Assembly (NCBI RefSeq): GCF_030247195.1
Contig: NC_080671.1
Span: 97,513,845 to 97,577,844 of the forward strand
Direction of reading: 5' to 3'
Origin: Topomyia yanbarensis
Taxonomy: Eukaryota > Arthropoda > Insecta > Diptera > Culicidae
DNA: 64,000 bases
The notes under the pieces were generated by a model. The model was not told the DNA's origin and did not search any database. It worked only from the letters and a program-made list of their open reading frames with translations. Every line of letters starts with the position of its first letter. The stretch's first letter is position 1. Below are positions 11,731-23,999 of this stretch, one piece after another. The translations under genes were made by a program, and so were the position numbers.

Positions 11731-12394
11731 TCTAATCTAAAATTGTTCAGAAAACCTAATAATTGCTTAACCAAAGGCGATTTAAAGCTACACTTTTGTG
11801 AAATCCCAACAGAAAACAAAATTACGTGTTTGTCCAACGATCTTTCTGTCCCTTTGTTGTGGTGAAGTTTACCCTCGCACATGTGCGTTTTGCCCTGCCC
11901 ATTTTTCAAAGTGTAATTTATAATGGTTTTGAAACATTGCATATTTTACAAGTTTTTGAACATTCTGCAAAGTGCTATGATTGTGATTACAGGGGAAAAT
12001 GTTGGTTGAATGATATTTATTAATTGCTCATAGCTAAGCTATGAATATATTTCCTTAGAGGGCGCGTTTTATCCCATCTTTTCCTAAATAATAATATGCT
12101 CAAACCGTAACCAAGCAGGTTTCTTAGAGCGGAATTTTCGCAATGACCCTGCAATTGTCACTCGATCGACAACGAATGCAGTACCAGTACTTTGAATGGA
12201 AATTCTCACTTGTTGAGCCGCTATATTCGCAAACAAAATTAATCAAAGCACATTGTGTCATCTAGCCGCACTTAAACTAAGTCGGTCTAAATGTGGATGT
12301 AAAAACCCCGCCATACATCAACCTGTTGTACAATTAATTTGGTTTTACGGATCCTTATTTAACTGTGTTTAACATTGATGATACGTAAAACTTT
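11731..12394. other. No recognisable gene
   Basis: AT-rich spacer before the RTE relic. Short ORFs only, with no similarity I recognise. Confidence 0.4.
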
Positions 12395-14875
12395 TTCCTA
12401 GTTTGCCACGAGAACCGAGTATTTTAAGTTTCCCGGGTGGTTTACAAAAGCCTAATGACACCAATGATAACAGCCTGAGACTAGTGACCTTCGCTGCAGC
12501 TAGAGGGATGGCTATCAGCAGCACTTACTTTGCACGCAAAGACATCCGTAAGCACGCCTGGATACACCCGAATGGCAAAACTTGCAATCAAATGGACCAT
12601 GTCCTGGTAGACGGCCGACACTTCTCGGATGTTATAGATGTGAGGACCTTCAGAGGACCAAACATCGACTCTGATCACTATCTCGTTGTCAGTAAGATTC
12701 GAGCACGGTTAACAACCGTAGCGAACACAAGAACTCAGCGACCGTTGCGTTTCAATATCCAGCAGAAGATGTGACGGACGAGTACCGCCAGAAGCTTGAT
12801 GAGTAGATAACGGGAATCAACGTAGACGCAACCACTACAATCGGTGGGAGTAAATCCACAAAGCGGTGAGCACAGCAGCGCGAGAAGTAATAGGTACTGC
12901 TCAGAGACGACCGAGAAACGTTTGGTTCGATGAGGAGTGCCAGAGAGTGACGGATGAGAAAAATGCTGCCGGAGAAGCCGGATGTTAGTGTCTGGTAGCC
13001 GGCAGAACAGAGAGCGGTACAAGGAAGCAAGAGGAGCCGAAAAAAAAAAATTCATCGCAGAAAGAAAAAGCAGTATGAGGAGAACTGTCATTACTGAAGC
13101 GCAAAACAGTATGGAACAAAATGATATGCGAAAATTTTATGAAACTGTCAATGGCGTACGGAAAAAAACGGCGCCGTCTCCCGTCATGTGCAATGACCGT
13201 GAAGGTAACTTGCTGAGAGATAAAAATATGGTAGCAGCCAGGTGGAAAGAGCACTTCGAGACATTGTTGAATGGAGAAAATGTTAGCGCGTCAACGAACA
13301 GAATAAGGATAAGTGACGAAGAAGAGGTGAAAAGGCAATCAAAGAGCTGAAAACTGTAAGGCTGCTGGAAAGGACGAGCTCCCGGCCGAACCTGTCATAC
13401 ACGGTAGTGAGCAGCTGCACGAAATACTTCGCCGTACTCTTCTGAAGGTATGGGAAGAAGAAGAACCACCTGCTCACTGGCTAGAGGGCCTCATTTGTCC
13501 ATTATGCAAAAAGGGACACAGACTGGAGTGCGCCAATTATCGAGGAATATCGCTCCCCAATTCGGCGTACAAAATTATGTCACGTGTTCTGTTCAACAGA
13601 TTGAGGCCGTTGGAGGAGTCTTTCGTCGGTTAATACCAAGGTGGTTTTCGTGAAGGCCGAATAACAACGGATCAAATGCTTACCCTACGACAGATCCTAG
13701 ATAAATTCCGGGAACACAACTTGCAGACACACCATCTGTTTATTGATTTCAAAGCAACGTTCGATTCAGTGAAAAGAAACGAGTTATGGCATATAATGGT
13801 AGAACATGGTTTTCCGACGAAACTGATTAGGCTGACTCGTGCAATGCTGGATGGATCGAAATCAAGTGTTCAGGTAGGTTGCGGATGACATTTCAACGTC
13901 CTTCGTAACCTTAGCCGGATTGAAGCAGGGTGATGCGCTGTCGAACTTGCTGTTCAACATTGCTCTTGAAGGTGCCATCAGGAGAGTAGGCATGTAAAGG
14001 AACGGTACCATCGTCACTCGGTCGCATATGCTCTTAGGATTTGCGGACGATATTGATATCATTGGAAGCGACCGCCGAGCCGTGGAAGAGGCATTCGTGC
14101 CTTTTAAAAGGGAGACCGCAAGAATTGGTCTCACAATCAACACCAGCAAGACGAAGTACATGATAGCTGGAAGAATACGTGGGTCCAATAGTGATGTTGG
14201 TGGTGAGGTAGTGTTAGGTGGTGATAAATTTGAAGTAGTGGAAGAATTTGTGTACCTTGGAACTCTAGTGACGTGCGATAATGATGTTACCCGCGAGGTG
14301 AAAAGGCGTCTTGCAGAGCTGCAAATAGTGCTTTTTACAGACTTCGTAGCCAGCTGAAGTCCCGTAGTTTGCAGACGAAGACAAAATTCGGGTTGTACAA
14401 GCTTTTGATAGTTCCGGTTGCCTTGTACGGCCATGAAACGTGGACGTTAAAGGAAGTTGATCGTAGAGCGTTCGGTGTCTTCGAACATAAGGTGCTGCGA
14501 ACAATACTCGGCGGTAAAGAAGAACATGGCATCTGGCGGCGTCGCATGAATCCCGAGTTATACCAAGTATACAAAGGGGTAGATATTGGCAAGCTAATAA
14601 AAAACGGCAGGCTGCGGTGGGCTGGTCATGTGGTACGAATGCCGGAAGAACGACAGGCGAAGATAATATTCAGTAGACAACCAGGAAAAGGCCGACGACT
14701 CCGTGGCAGGCCGCGTACACGATGGCTGTTTGCAGTGGAAGAGTACCTAAAAACACTCAATGTCCAGGGTGACTGGAAGAGATTGGCCCAGGACCGGGTC
14801 CAGTGGAGGAGAATTCTTCACTCGGCGTAGATTCAACGAAGCGAATTGTTGCCCATCAAGTAAGTAAGTATACAA
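12395..14875 (+). pseudogene. RTE-type LINE (endonuclease/reverse transcriptase), 5'-truncated and frameshifted
   Basis: The relic starts inside the APE-type endonuclease domain: ARGMAISSTYFARKDIRKHAW, then DHVLVDGRHFSDVIDVRTF and the terminal SDHYLV motif at about 12670. The linker is at 12982-13350. The RT follows in several frames: CKKGH-NYRGISLPNSAYK (13500-13580), FIDFKATFDSVKR (13740-13780), LKQGDALSNLLFNIAL (13920-13970) and the catalytic FADD at 14040-14051. The C-terminal part is open from 14369 to 14830 with ALYGHETWTL, LRWAGHVVRMPEE and GRPRTRW, as in RTE-type ('craniofacial development protein 2-like') elements. At least five frameshifts or stops make it non-functional. The 3' end is short and finishes in gtaagtaagta, typical of RTE tails. 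Other LINE clades are possible but less likely. Confidence 0.85.
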
Positions 14876-15268
14876 AAGCCCTATAAACTCGTAAATAAGC
14901 TTTGCGTAGTAACTCGTATAAAATCGTCAGCAGAAAATCATAATATCAGCATCCCATAAGCCAACACCATCTCCTTTACACAACAAAACAACCGGTGCTT
15001 ATCTAATCGTCAATCACACCTGCAATACCGCTTGCCAGAGGAAAACAAACCAAAAAGCACACACCAGTTCACACTTCAATGTATACACCGCAGTGCACTC
15101 TGGAACGCACGCCGTGGTGAATTTATTTGTACGCGCACCTGACGCAACATATAATTTAAAGAGCAAGAGAACGCGGCTCTCTCGCACAAAACCGCCCCAT
15201 CGCCAATCCATTTATTCAGCTCCAAAAGAAAGCGCTTTCTGCTGTATCTGTGGTGTGTCATTATTTCG
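14876..15268. other. No recognisable gene
   Basis: Spacer between the RTE relic and a palindromic MITE. It contains cagtgcactctggaac-like sequence at about 15091 that weakly echoes the neighbouring MITE, but no gene. Confidence 0.4.
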
Positions 15269-15432
15269 GATTTTCAATTGATGTACACAGGTGTAGCGGA
15301 GTGCACTGGTTTTGCACTTTCTAGCGAAAGTGTCAATGGAACATACCCAGTTTTCTGCACCACTGCTAGAAAGTGCAAAAATGGTGCAGAATCAGTGCAC
15401 TCCTCTACACCAGTGTCAATCAATCGAAAATC
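15269..15432. mobile_element. Small palindromic MITE
   Basis: The left arm gattttcaattgatgtacac and the right arm, in reverse complement gattttcgattgattgacac, continue into ggtgtagMggagtgcactg and then tgcactttctagc. Total length is 164 bp with a centre near 15345. ORFs on both strands are shadows of the symmetry. Confidence 0.7.
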
Positions 15433-16482
15433 CCAATTGTATCTTCTGTGTATGCATGAAACTGGCACGCCAAAACGCATCATTAGAATGAAATACAAGT
15501 CAGAACATAAACTAACCTATTTTTCTTTTGTTCCCTTTTTATACGTGTAGCAGTTGGTTCGATGACAAAGGGGCAGTCCGAGCAACGCTTGCTATTTGGT
15601 CGAAGTGTACCATAATTATAATCCATGATCCATAATTATGGATCAGATAATTACTGCTTTGATAAAATTCATTATTTTTAGTAATTGTACATCCTACGTA
15701 ATTGGATACAGATTTGTTTTACATATTTCCAATCAGATATCGCAATAATCTTAGTTTTTCATTCAGTACAACGAAAGATATAACCGTTTAAAAAATTAAA
15801 AAAAGAAAAAAGAAGAAAATATGGTCAAATGACACAATAAGAAAACAGACAAAAAGCAAAACAAATCAAATATATAGAGCAATATAAAAATAGAGTAAAG
15901 GTAGAACAGGAATAAATACAGGAAACAAAAAAAATGGGCAAATACTGGTTTAAATGTAAAAGGGAACAAAGGAAAATGAGGGATTTCGCTGAACATGCTA
16001 GAAACGGGAATTAAGTAATAAAACAGACCACTGATAAATTTAAAAACAAGAAAACATGAAACAAAATGCAAAGTGAAAAAAGTAAACAGATGGTTAAAAT
16101 ATAAATATAGTGACAATGAAAACTACAAAAGGAAAATGGAAAAAAAATAATAAAGCATTTAAAATTTTTCACAAAATCACCGGTCTTCATGAAAAATATT
16201 TTTTTTGTATGTTTAATATTTGTACAAAAAGGATTGCTTGTTTGGAATGAGATTGTGAGCGCAAAAAGAGAAAAAATCTGAGTGAACCATTTTGGGGGAA
16301 TGCAATTGATTCTACATATCTGCAATTTCAATTGATTTCCATTAATCACGGGAATCACAAGGACGGCAATTTAAGTTAAACTAAACAAAAAATCACCACG
16401 AAAACGAAACATATTTAAACTTGTATCGTACGGAAACTTTACTCTTACAAATATATCTATACCTATAGCAACATTGTTTGTG
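15433..16482. other. AT-rich stretch with an A-rich tract at 15785-16175
   Basis: The tract 15785-16175 has the same low-complexity A-rich texture as 8415-9205. A short palindrome (ccataattat with ataattatgg) lies near 15611-15645. No coding signal is visible. Confidence 0.4.
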
Positions 16483-16605
16483 ATTTATCGGAAAGCGTAT
16501 GATTCAGTGAAACAAAACCAAATAACTGTCACATAGTTGCAATACAGCTTTCCTTCTAAGCTGATTAAACTGATTCGTTCGCGTTCGGTCACTATAAGTA
16601 AAACA
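16483..16605 (+). pseudogene. Short reverse-transcriptase scrap
   Basis: From 16483 the frame reads IYRKAYDSVKQNQ. After a stop and a frame change it continues as LQYSFPSKLIKLIR. These blocks match the FIDF-x-KAFDSVKR and GFPTKLIRL region of the RTE-type RT seen at 13740-13840. It is only about 40 codons and cannot be functional. Confidence 0.5.
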
Positions 16606-18490
16606 AAGACTCTATTGCTTTCCAGAAGCACATGTGAAGTGACCAGGGGCGGTTACCGGACTCCGCGTGTCAGGAATCACCAAACTGCTGCATTGTCGCT
16701 GTACGGTCTCCAGTGCCTGAGCATTGAACGCTCCCTCAGACAACAACAGTCGCATCGGCATCGCACCGAAGTAGGTTCAAGCTCGAAACTTGACGTTTTG
16801 TACAAAGTACCATTAAATAAGTCGAAAAATTTATCGTCTTTATAGCCGAGATTGTACCGCTCCGTGCAAGATGCGACGAACACCGCCTCATAATGGCAAT
16901 TGGCCTGTCCTGTCGAGTCAAGTCGGGCACGTTTTCGAGGTATGTACCTCGTAGACCGAACCAAACTGTCGACCCCTAAGCGGGTGGCATTGCGGGGGAG
17001 GACACGAGCGAGCTTCCCTTGCCAATCGCATAATTTATGAATCGGTTGAAGCAATTTAATGCAATTTATTTAATAAAATCGATATTTATGCGTGCACAAG
17101 TGAAATATGACCGCTTTGTGCTGGACCGGTATCGAAATGAAAAGGCAGACAGGCACAGCTCTCGAGGTTCGGTTTTTTTAGTTTTCAGTTTTCTCGCACC
17201 GTTCGAGTTGGATTATCTAAACTTTTTACGGAACCCGAGTGATATCCATAATTTAATATTCACGGATTTAATGAATGAAACAGGTTGCTTGATTCACAGT
17301 TTTCAACACCTCGCACAGTTTGCGCGCCGGATGGTAATTTCCATTCCATCCACTGATAAAACAATCGAATACACATGTTTCAATAGCATTCCGGGGTGAT
17401 CTGAAGCCTGAACATACCACTTCGGCCCCGGCCAGAGCGTAGTCGACCGTGAAGCCGAACTTGTAGCTTGTACTTTCCCCCTGGTGGGAACCTCCGCGCA
17501 GCATTCGTCGTTGCATTCCGTCCGTAGCCAGTCTACCGCGCGACCCGCAATGCAAAGTTCCGCTTCAACTCTTTGTCCCCGCATGGCCCATCAACGATCG
17601 TCTTATGTTTTCATCAGATCACACACGGGAACGAAATCGCATAAAGTGCTCGCACATTAAAATTTATTCATATTGTATTTAAATTCTCTTCCCTCGTTCA
17701 CCTGAACCCATCTCGCCCGTGGAGGATCGACGGGTCACGTCCATATGCACCGTACCTACGGCTTGTGTGAGGCTAAAATACGCGAGTTTAAGATTATAAG
17801 AGAAACTTCTTTCCGTTTCAGTCGCAGCACCACCAGGCCAGGATGATCTCCCGGTTCGGTACCTATAGATTGAAGCTGGTGGGTGGAAAGGGGGGAAATA
17901 TCGGAAGAAAAACACGCGGAATCACGCGTGTTGTGAGACATGAAATCGCACATCACACACACGGTGGTGGATGTTTCAGCACAAGATCAAGACAACCAAC
18001 GACGAGGACGGCGACGACGACGACGAGGCGACGGCCACGATGACTTTTGCTAGTCTTTATTCGTTTCGGGTCGAATGGTGGTTGCTTCCTCTTCGTGTTC
18101 TTTTTTTGTTTCTTTTTTTTATTTGTAGTTTCAAGCGATCTGATGATTCCGCAAAGGTGTGGCGTCCGTGTCGAAGTCCCGGTGATGTTCCGATGACACC
18201 TAAAACAAGGATAATCCATTTTGATTGTTTCGTTGAGTGATTAAGTTTTCAGTGTGGTTAGATGCTTCTGCTGAAGAACGGCTCTTTTTCACTTTGAGCA
18301 GAACAATATATGTAAAGTTGGATTTGCTTTTGTTCATGCTCTTAGGGGGTACACTTCGATATACAATGTTCATTTCATAGTTTCGTAAGGAATGTTTTTT
18401 CTTCAATCATGAAAAAGTTACACTTCAAAACTGACCCGTGTGTGACTGGATTATCCGCGGAGATTTCGAAAAATCATCCCGGATAATCGT
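16606..18490. other. GC-richer unique island with (GAC)n run
   Basis: GC content is higher than in neighbours, and there are trinucleotide runs (gacgacgacgacgag near 18011-18026). No transposon hallmark is visible. Several ORFs of 60-125 codons overlap on both strands, none recognisable, and no clear splice-site-bounded exon is evident. Possible host regulatory or intronic DNA (inference). Confidence 0.35.
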
Positions 18491-18602
18491 AAAAAATCTG
18501 TTTTAATGCACCTAGTGGTGCAATTGTGCCTATCTCATTTATCAAAGCTATGGTTTAATAGCTGGTTACGTTCAATATAACATTGTGGAAATATCTATTA
18601 CA

Positions 18603-18839
18603 TCTATCTATCTATCTATCTACATATATAAAAGTCAATGTTTATACATACGATTTATAGACTCCCAAACGGCTTCACCGATTGCCATCAAAATTTGTAC
18701 ATAATAGGCATTTGTTATGCAGCGTGTTTTTGTGCTATTGGTTGGGGATTGTCTGCCCGCCAGATGGCACTTCGGAACAAATAGTGTTTTCCTCCTATTT
18801 CGTTAAAAGTCGTAGCAACGTGCGATGGGTATTAGCTAG
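18603..18839 (+). mobile_element. Helitron-like non-autonomous element
   Basis: Starts with TCTATCTATC and tacatatataaaag, and ends with gtagcaacgtgcgatgggta followed by ttagCTAG and then T. A TC 5' end, a CTAG 3' end before T, and no terminal inverted repeats fit non-autonomous Helitrons. The internal block actcccaaacggcttcaccg is shared with the inverted copy at 19707-19877. No Rep/helicase is encoded. Confidence 0.55.
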
Positions 18840-18999
18840 TTCTTAATATACTTGGTAAGTATATATGGGTGCACGTCTGCGACGAACCTGATGAGCAATA
18901 TTTGGACGCTGACACACTTGAAACAAACAAAAATAAAATATTTAATTAGCTTAATCAGCGTGTGTTCATCTTAGCATATTTTGAAATGTGGTGTGAGGG

Positions 19000-19170
19000 A
19001 GGGGAGCAGGGGTAGGGGGATAATTAGGAGGAGGAGGAGGAGGAGGAAAGGATGCGGTGGGAACAACCTAACATATTTTGGTATATGGGTGGGTAAAGGG
19101 AATGTGGGTGTGAGGTTGGTCTGATATGGGGTGGGGGGGTGAGAGTTTTGTTAATGGGGAGGGATGGATG
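19000..19170 (+). repeat. G-rich tract with (GGA)n
   Basis: Contains a run of GGA units at 19027-19048 and several groups of three or more G (ggggtaggggg, ggggtgggggggtg). The plus strand could form G-quadruplexes. No gene. Confidence 0.6.
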
Positions 19171-19706
19171 CGGGGTGCAACAGACAACTTCATATTATAC
19201 CTTCCATTATAGACTAGGTTAGTGAAAATTGGTTCAGTCATTGCCGAAGTGGCTTTAGTTCTGGAATATGTTCGGAATCAGGAACTTCCGAAATTATAGA
19301 TAGTGGACAATTTATTCAAAGAATCTTTGATTTACCATCAGTGATCTAGGTCAGCGAAGTAATTTGATTTTCATATCAATAGACTTTTATCATATGATGT
19401 AATACAATTGTACTGGTTTAAATGAGAAATTCCCAAGTGACCGTAATAACATCCCTGTAACTCTGGAGCCAAAAGTCAGTACTGAATGAAGTTCAACAGC
19501 AGTCAATGAAAGTATTATATCTTTCATTTGAAATCCAGATTTGTGAAAAATCGGTTAAGAGTTCACTGGAAAATAGGTGTGACATTAGCTTAGGAACTTG
19601 GCGAGTTTCTCGGGGGCTTCAAGAACCGTCATAGGCGCCCAATGTGATCAAAGCTAGCTTGATTAGTCATTAGAGATCTAGACCCGCAAATTCAAGTAAT
19701 GTTGAA

Positions 19707-19877
19707 CGAAATAGAAGGAAAACACAATTTGTTCCGAAGCGCCATCTGGCGGGCAGACAATCCCCAACCAATTCCAAACAAACACGCCCCATCACAAATG
19801 CCTACTATGTATAAATTTTTATGATAATCGGTTAAGCCGTTTGGGAGTCCATAAATCATATACATACAAACATTGAC
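19707..19877 (-). mobile_element. Truncated Helitron-like copy, inverted
   Basis: The reverse complement reproduces the interior of 18603-18839: aatgtttgtatgt, actcccaaacggcttaaccg, gcatttgtgatg, ggttggggattgtctgcccg, ccagatggcgcttcggaaca. It lacks the CTAG terminus. It interrupts one ~320-bp unit of the surrounding repeat, stretching that spacing to about 440 bp. Confidence 0.6.
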
Positions 19878-21064
19878 TGTGTGACCTTACTTTTCAACCC
19901 GTAACTCCGGAACCGGAAGTCAAATCAACTTAATTCAATAGCAGCTTTCGGGAGCGTTTTACCGTTCATTTGAAACTAAGTTTGTGAAAATCGGCCCAAC
20001 CATCTGCGAGAAACTGATGTGAGTTTTTTAATTTTCCATTTTTCCGGGAACTTCCAGAACCGTCTACGGTGGTCAATGTGGCCAACAAGATTTCGATGGG
20101 CTGCCAATAACATAGAACTGCAAATGCAAGATGCTCCTATTTTAGCAAAAAATGCTTTCATCGTGGTATCGGTTTGAATAGGAGTTTTCTCTGTGACCAC
20201 ACTCCACAACCCGTAACTCTACAACTGAAAGATGGATTGAAATAAAATTTAATAACAGTTGTTAGGAAGCAACACCGTTCATTCGAGGCTAAGTATGGTC
20301 AAATCGGTCCAGACATCACTGAGCAATCGATGTAAGTGTTTTTTTTTTTCTGAATTTGAAAACTTCCGCTGGGGCTCCCAGAACCGTCGATGGTGGCCAA
20401 TGTGGCGCAAGAGACTTTGAATGGCTGTTAGTGACCTAGAACTACAAATCCAAGTAGTTGTGGTGACATTTTGGAAAAAAAAATCACCTTTTTACATTCA
20501 TCACCGTATATGTTGAAATCGGGATGTTCTGCGTGTTCGTACTCATCAACCTGTAACTCCGGAACCAGAACTCGGATCACTTAGAAATTCTATAGCAGAC
20601 AATGGTAATGCTGTAGCTTTCATTTGAGACCAAGTTTGTAAAAATCGGTTAAGAATTCGCTGAGAACTAGTTGTGACATTAACTTAGGGATTTGATAAGT
20701 TCCCCAGCGGCCTCAAAAGCCATCATAGGTGGCCAATTTGGTCAAAGCGACTTCGATGGGCCATTAATGATCTAGATACATAAATCCAAGTAATGTTACA
20801 CATTTTAATATGTATTGCATTATTTAGACATCATGGTGGTACCTAGTTTATATGGGAATTTGCTGTGTGATCGTACTCTTCAACCTGTAACTCGGGAACC
20901 AGAAGTCGGATCAATAAAAAATACAATAGCGACCGATGGGAAGATTGTACCTTTTATTTGAGACTAAGTTTGTGCGAATCGGTCCAGCCATCTCTGAGAA
21001 AAAATTGGTGAGATTGTTTGACACATACACTCATACATACAAACATACATACACACACACAGAC

Positions 21065-21985
21065 AGACCAATCTGTCTGATCGACACGACTGGCAGATTG
21101 CTTGAGAGGATCATCCTCAACAGGCTAACCCCGCACTCAGAAGGTACAGACGGCCTGTCAAGCAACCAGTTTGGCTTTCGGAAGGGTAAGTCCACAGTGG
21201 ACGCTCTCAACTCAGTGATAAATACTGCCGAGATATTGATCCAACGAAAAAGGCGAGGCATTCTGTACTGTGCGTAAGTGACACTTGACGTGAAGAACGC
21301 ATTCAACAGCGCAAGCTGGGATGCCATCGCGCTCTCGTTAGCCTACCGGTGGGTCTGTACCGAATCCTGGAAAGTTACTTCCAGAACCGCGTACTGCTAT
21401 ACGAGACCGATGCCGGTCAGAAAAGGGTTCCTATTACCGCCGGAGTCCCGTAGGGCTCGATCCTAGGCCCGGTGCTATGAAACCTCATGTATGACGGTGT
21501 TCTGAGACTGAAGTTCCCTCCTGGCGTCAAGATCGCCGACGACGTAACCTTGGAGGTCTACGTGGAGTCAATCCCTGAGGTAGAACTAACCGCATAACAC
21601 GCGATCAACACGGCGGAGGAATGGATGAGCGCGAGAGGCCTGGAGCTCGCTCAGCATATGACGGAGGTAGATATCGTCAACAACCGCAAGTCGGCACAAC
21701 ATGCAGTTATCCATGTGGGAGAAGTCGTGATCACCTCACAGCGGAGTCTGAAGTCTCTCGGAGTCATCATAGACGACAAGCTGACCTTCGGCAGCCATGT
21801 CGACTATACGTGCAAGAGAGCTTCGTCTGCTGTTGAGGCATTATCGAGGATGACGTCCAACAGCTCAAAGATGTGCGCCAGTAGACGTAGGCTACTGGCA
21901 GGTGTTGCCGTATCTATCCTCAGGTACGGCGGCCCGTCATGGTCAAGACCACTGAGGGTAACCAGTTACCTACAGAAACTGATTA
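21065..21985 (+). pseudogene. R1-type LINE reverse transcriptase relic
   Basis: Encodes RPICLIDTTGRLLERIILNR, then SSNQFGFRKGKSTVDALNSV (21160-21230), TLDVKNAFNSASWDAIA after a stop, a SYFQNRVLLYETDAGQK block, a GVP-x-GSILGP block (stop at x), and KIADDVTLEVYVES near 21530, where IADD stands for the usual FADD. It continues with WMSARGLELAQHMTEVDIVN (21625 onward), SLKSLGVIIDDKLTFGSHVD and SRRRLLAGVAVSILRYGGPS. These are R1-clade signatures. Several in-frame stops and frameshifts kill it. It lies inside a repeat element, with the junction at the repeat's CA microsatellite on the left and near ttaggttgacgattttcaga on the right. Confidence 0.8.
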
Positions 21986-22359
21986 GGTTGACGATTTTCA
22001 GAGTGATTGCATAACCTTTCTATATGAGAAATTCAAAAATGTGCCAAAATCCATCAAATCTCGTAACTCCGGAACTGGGATTCCGATCGACACAAAATTC
22101 AATAACAGCCGATGGGAAGGTTGTAGCACATTTGAGACTAAGTTTGGTCAAATAAGTCCAGCCAACTCTGAGAAAATTGAGTGACGTTTATGACACATAC
22201 GCACATACGTACACACGCAGCTACACACAGGCACACACATACAGACTTTTTACAATCTCGACGGACTGAGTCGGATGGGATATGATACTCGGCCCTCCGA
22301 CCCGGGATTAGGTTGTCGATTTTCAGAGTGATTGCATAACCTTTCTATATGAGAAAGGC

Positions 22360-23016
22360 AAAACCCAAATTTTTGTGTTGATTGAACCAACCCTCGGGTC
22401 ATGGGAGCACCCCCCGTTTCGACAAATTGCCAAAACTCTTGATTTTCTTTTGATTATATCTTCGGTTCTATTTACTCTAGAATCAAACCGTAAGATGGCT
22501 TTTGAAGAAAATTGTTCAAGGAGAATATAAAAAGTATTAGTTTAGTATTTTGAGTTTCCACATAATTTATCGTGAAGTGGACGAGAAATGATGAAAAACT
22601 ACGTTTTTGGTTTGCTTTTAGAAGACCAGGGTCGATTTATATGACCGTTTGAAGATTTTCTCAATTTTGGTTAACAAAAATGGATTTTTATATGAGAAAA
22701 TGCGAGTTTTTTCCTTCAAAACGGTGCATCTCAGGATAGGCTCAAATTATATTAAGGTTATGTGTTTTTTATGAAAAAATGCCTGAGGAGCACGATGGCA
22801 TAAGAATTTCTAAAATTAAAATATGCGTATTGGGATACGTAAATTTACTTCAAGAAATCGTATAGTTGGTAGCAATGCCGACTAAAATTATTATTTTTAT
22901 AGACTCCTTCATTCTAGAGTAAAAGGAACCGGAGATATAATCAAATGAAAATCAAGGGTTTTGGCAATTTGTCATGGTCCGAGGGGTGAATCAATTGACA
23001 CGAAAATTTGGGTTTT
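22360..23016. mobile_element. Long-TIR MITE (~655 bp)
   Basis: The left arm aaacccaaatttttgtgttg and the reverse-complemented right arm (aaacccaaattttcgtgtca) continue through ccctcgg-ccatg, acaaattgccaaaac, cttgattttc-tttgattata and tactctagaat. Arms are roughly 150 bp around an AT-rich centre. It abuts the end of the preceding repeat directly. No ORF of note. Confidence 0.75.
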
Positions 23017-23133
23017 TATATATTGGCCCTGGATGAACAATTCCTCCAAATTTGGCTCAAATCCGTGACGGTCGATTACACGTGCCTTGATCACTTCGCG
23101 TGGAATGACCCATATGTTATTATCCGTTATTAA

Positions 23134-23352
23134 CCCTAGAACGATTTTGTGGGGTATATTTGTACCCCAGAGTTATTTGCAGTTCATGTTACGGTTTATT
23201 TTAACTGCAAGCAATGATTATCATAAATCAATTTGATTATTAAACATCCATTAAAGCAGGTGCAACTTAGTTGTTTTTACTTAACTAACTTAACAGTGTC
23301 CGCTTAAAATTTTTCTGGGGTACAATTGTATCCCACAAAGCCGTTTACGTTA
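23134..23352. mobile_element. piggyBac-like MITE, right end decayed
   Basis: TTAA at 23130-23133 is followed by CCCTAGAACGattttgtggg and gtatatttgtacccc. On the right, ggggtacaattgtatcccac, aaagccg and tttacg form the decayed inverted counterpart. A TTAA target site and CCCTAGAA ends are characteristic of the piggyBac superfamily. Related to 31138-32147 and 44411-44960. Confidence 0.65.
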
Positions 23353-23999
23353 GTCTTTGGTCATGTCTATATAATTCGGTAAATTTATTTATTATTACTT
23401 TTTAATATTGATACATAGTAAGCGAGACATTGGCGTTAAATTGTGTAAGCTTCAAAACTGTTATTTGATATCATAAAACAAAGTAACTAACGATAAGAAG
23501 CGAAACACATTCGTGAGTATGATTTGTAACATTCAATTCGTCATCTTGTGTAGCACGGGCTCTGGAACATACTTTAAATACACGCACAATGCGCTGGCCT
23601 ATTCCTTCAACGGCTTCCTGTTTAAAATTTGTTACTCCATATTGCTGTGATTTAACTGTTTGTATTTGCGTTTGATGTTCAAAAAAGCCTCGGAATAAAT
23701 ACACTTTTTGACCGGTTCTTAAATTATTTCTATTTATTGAAAAGGCAATTTACTAATCTGCACAACGCCGTGTAGATGGTCTAAATCGATTAGAAATTAC
23801 CGAAGTTGTAGCAACATTAAGGAAAAAGGGAACTTTGACGTGTTCTAAAAATATGAATAATAAAATTTCTAAAGCACGAATATTTTTAAACAGGCTGTTT
23901 TACAAATGTTTTTAGGATAAAACTATTCAATTCAATTAGAAATTCAATAAAAATTATACATATTAGAGCAATTTTAATTATAGGATACGACCCAAGTAA
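23353..23999. other. No recognisable gene
   Basis: AT-rich with short ORFs only. Nothing recognised. Confidence 0.4.

Larger units (their letters stand above)
18491..22361 (-). mobile_element. CCTTTCTCA-ended repeat with ~320-bp units, interrupted
   Basis: In reverse orientation to 9206-10604. It begins with ctgttttaatgcacctagtg and gtgcaattgtgcctatctca, and ends with cataacctttctatatgaga and aaggcaaaa at about 22361. The landmark caaattga/aagtttgtgaaaatcggt recurs near 19215, 19525, 19970, 20285, 20620, 20955 and 22130. Most steps are therefore 310-340 bp, except where other elements have inserted. Nested inside are two Helitron-like pieces (18603-18839 and 19707-19877) and an R1-type RT relic (21065-21985). 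Confidence 0.65.

Noticed and set aside
13862..14592. Long minus-strand ORFs, including one of 190 codons.
   Set aside because: Shadows of the plus-strand RTE-type reverse transcriptase, whose motifs (FADD, QGDALS) read on the plus strand.
18888..18928. CTGATGAG followed later by GAAAC, resembling a hammerhead core.
   Set aside because: The intervening bases do not form stem II and no stems I or III pair.
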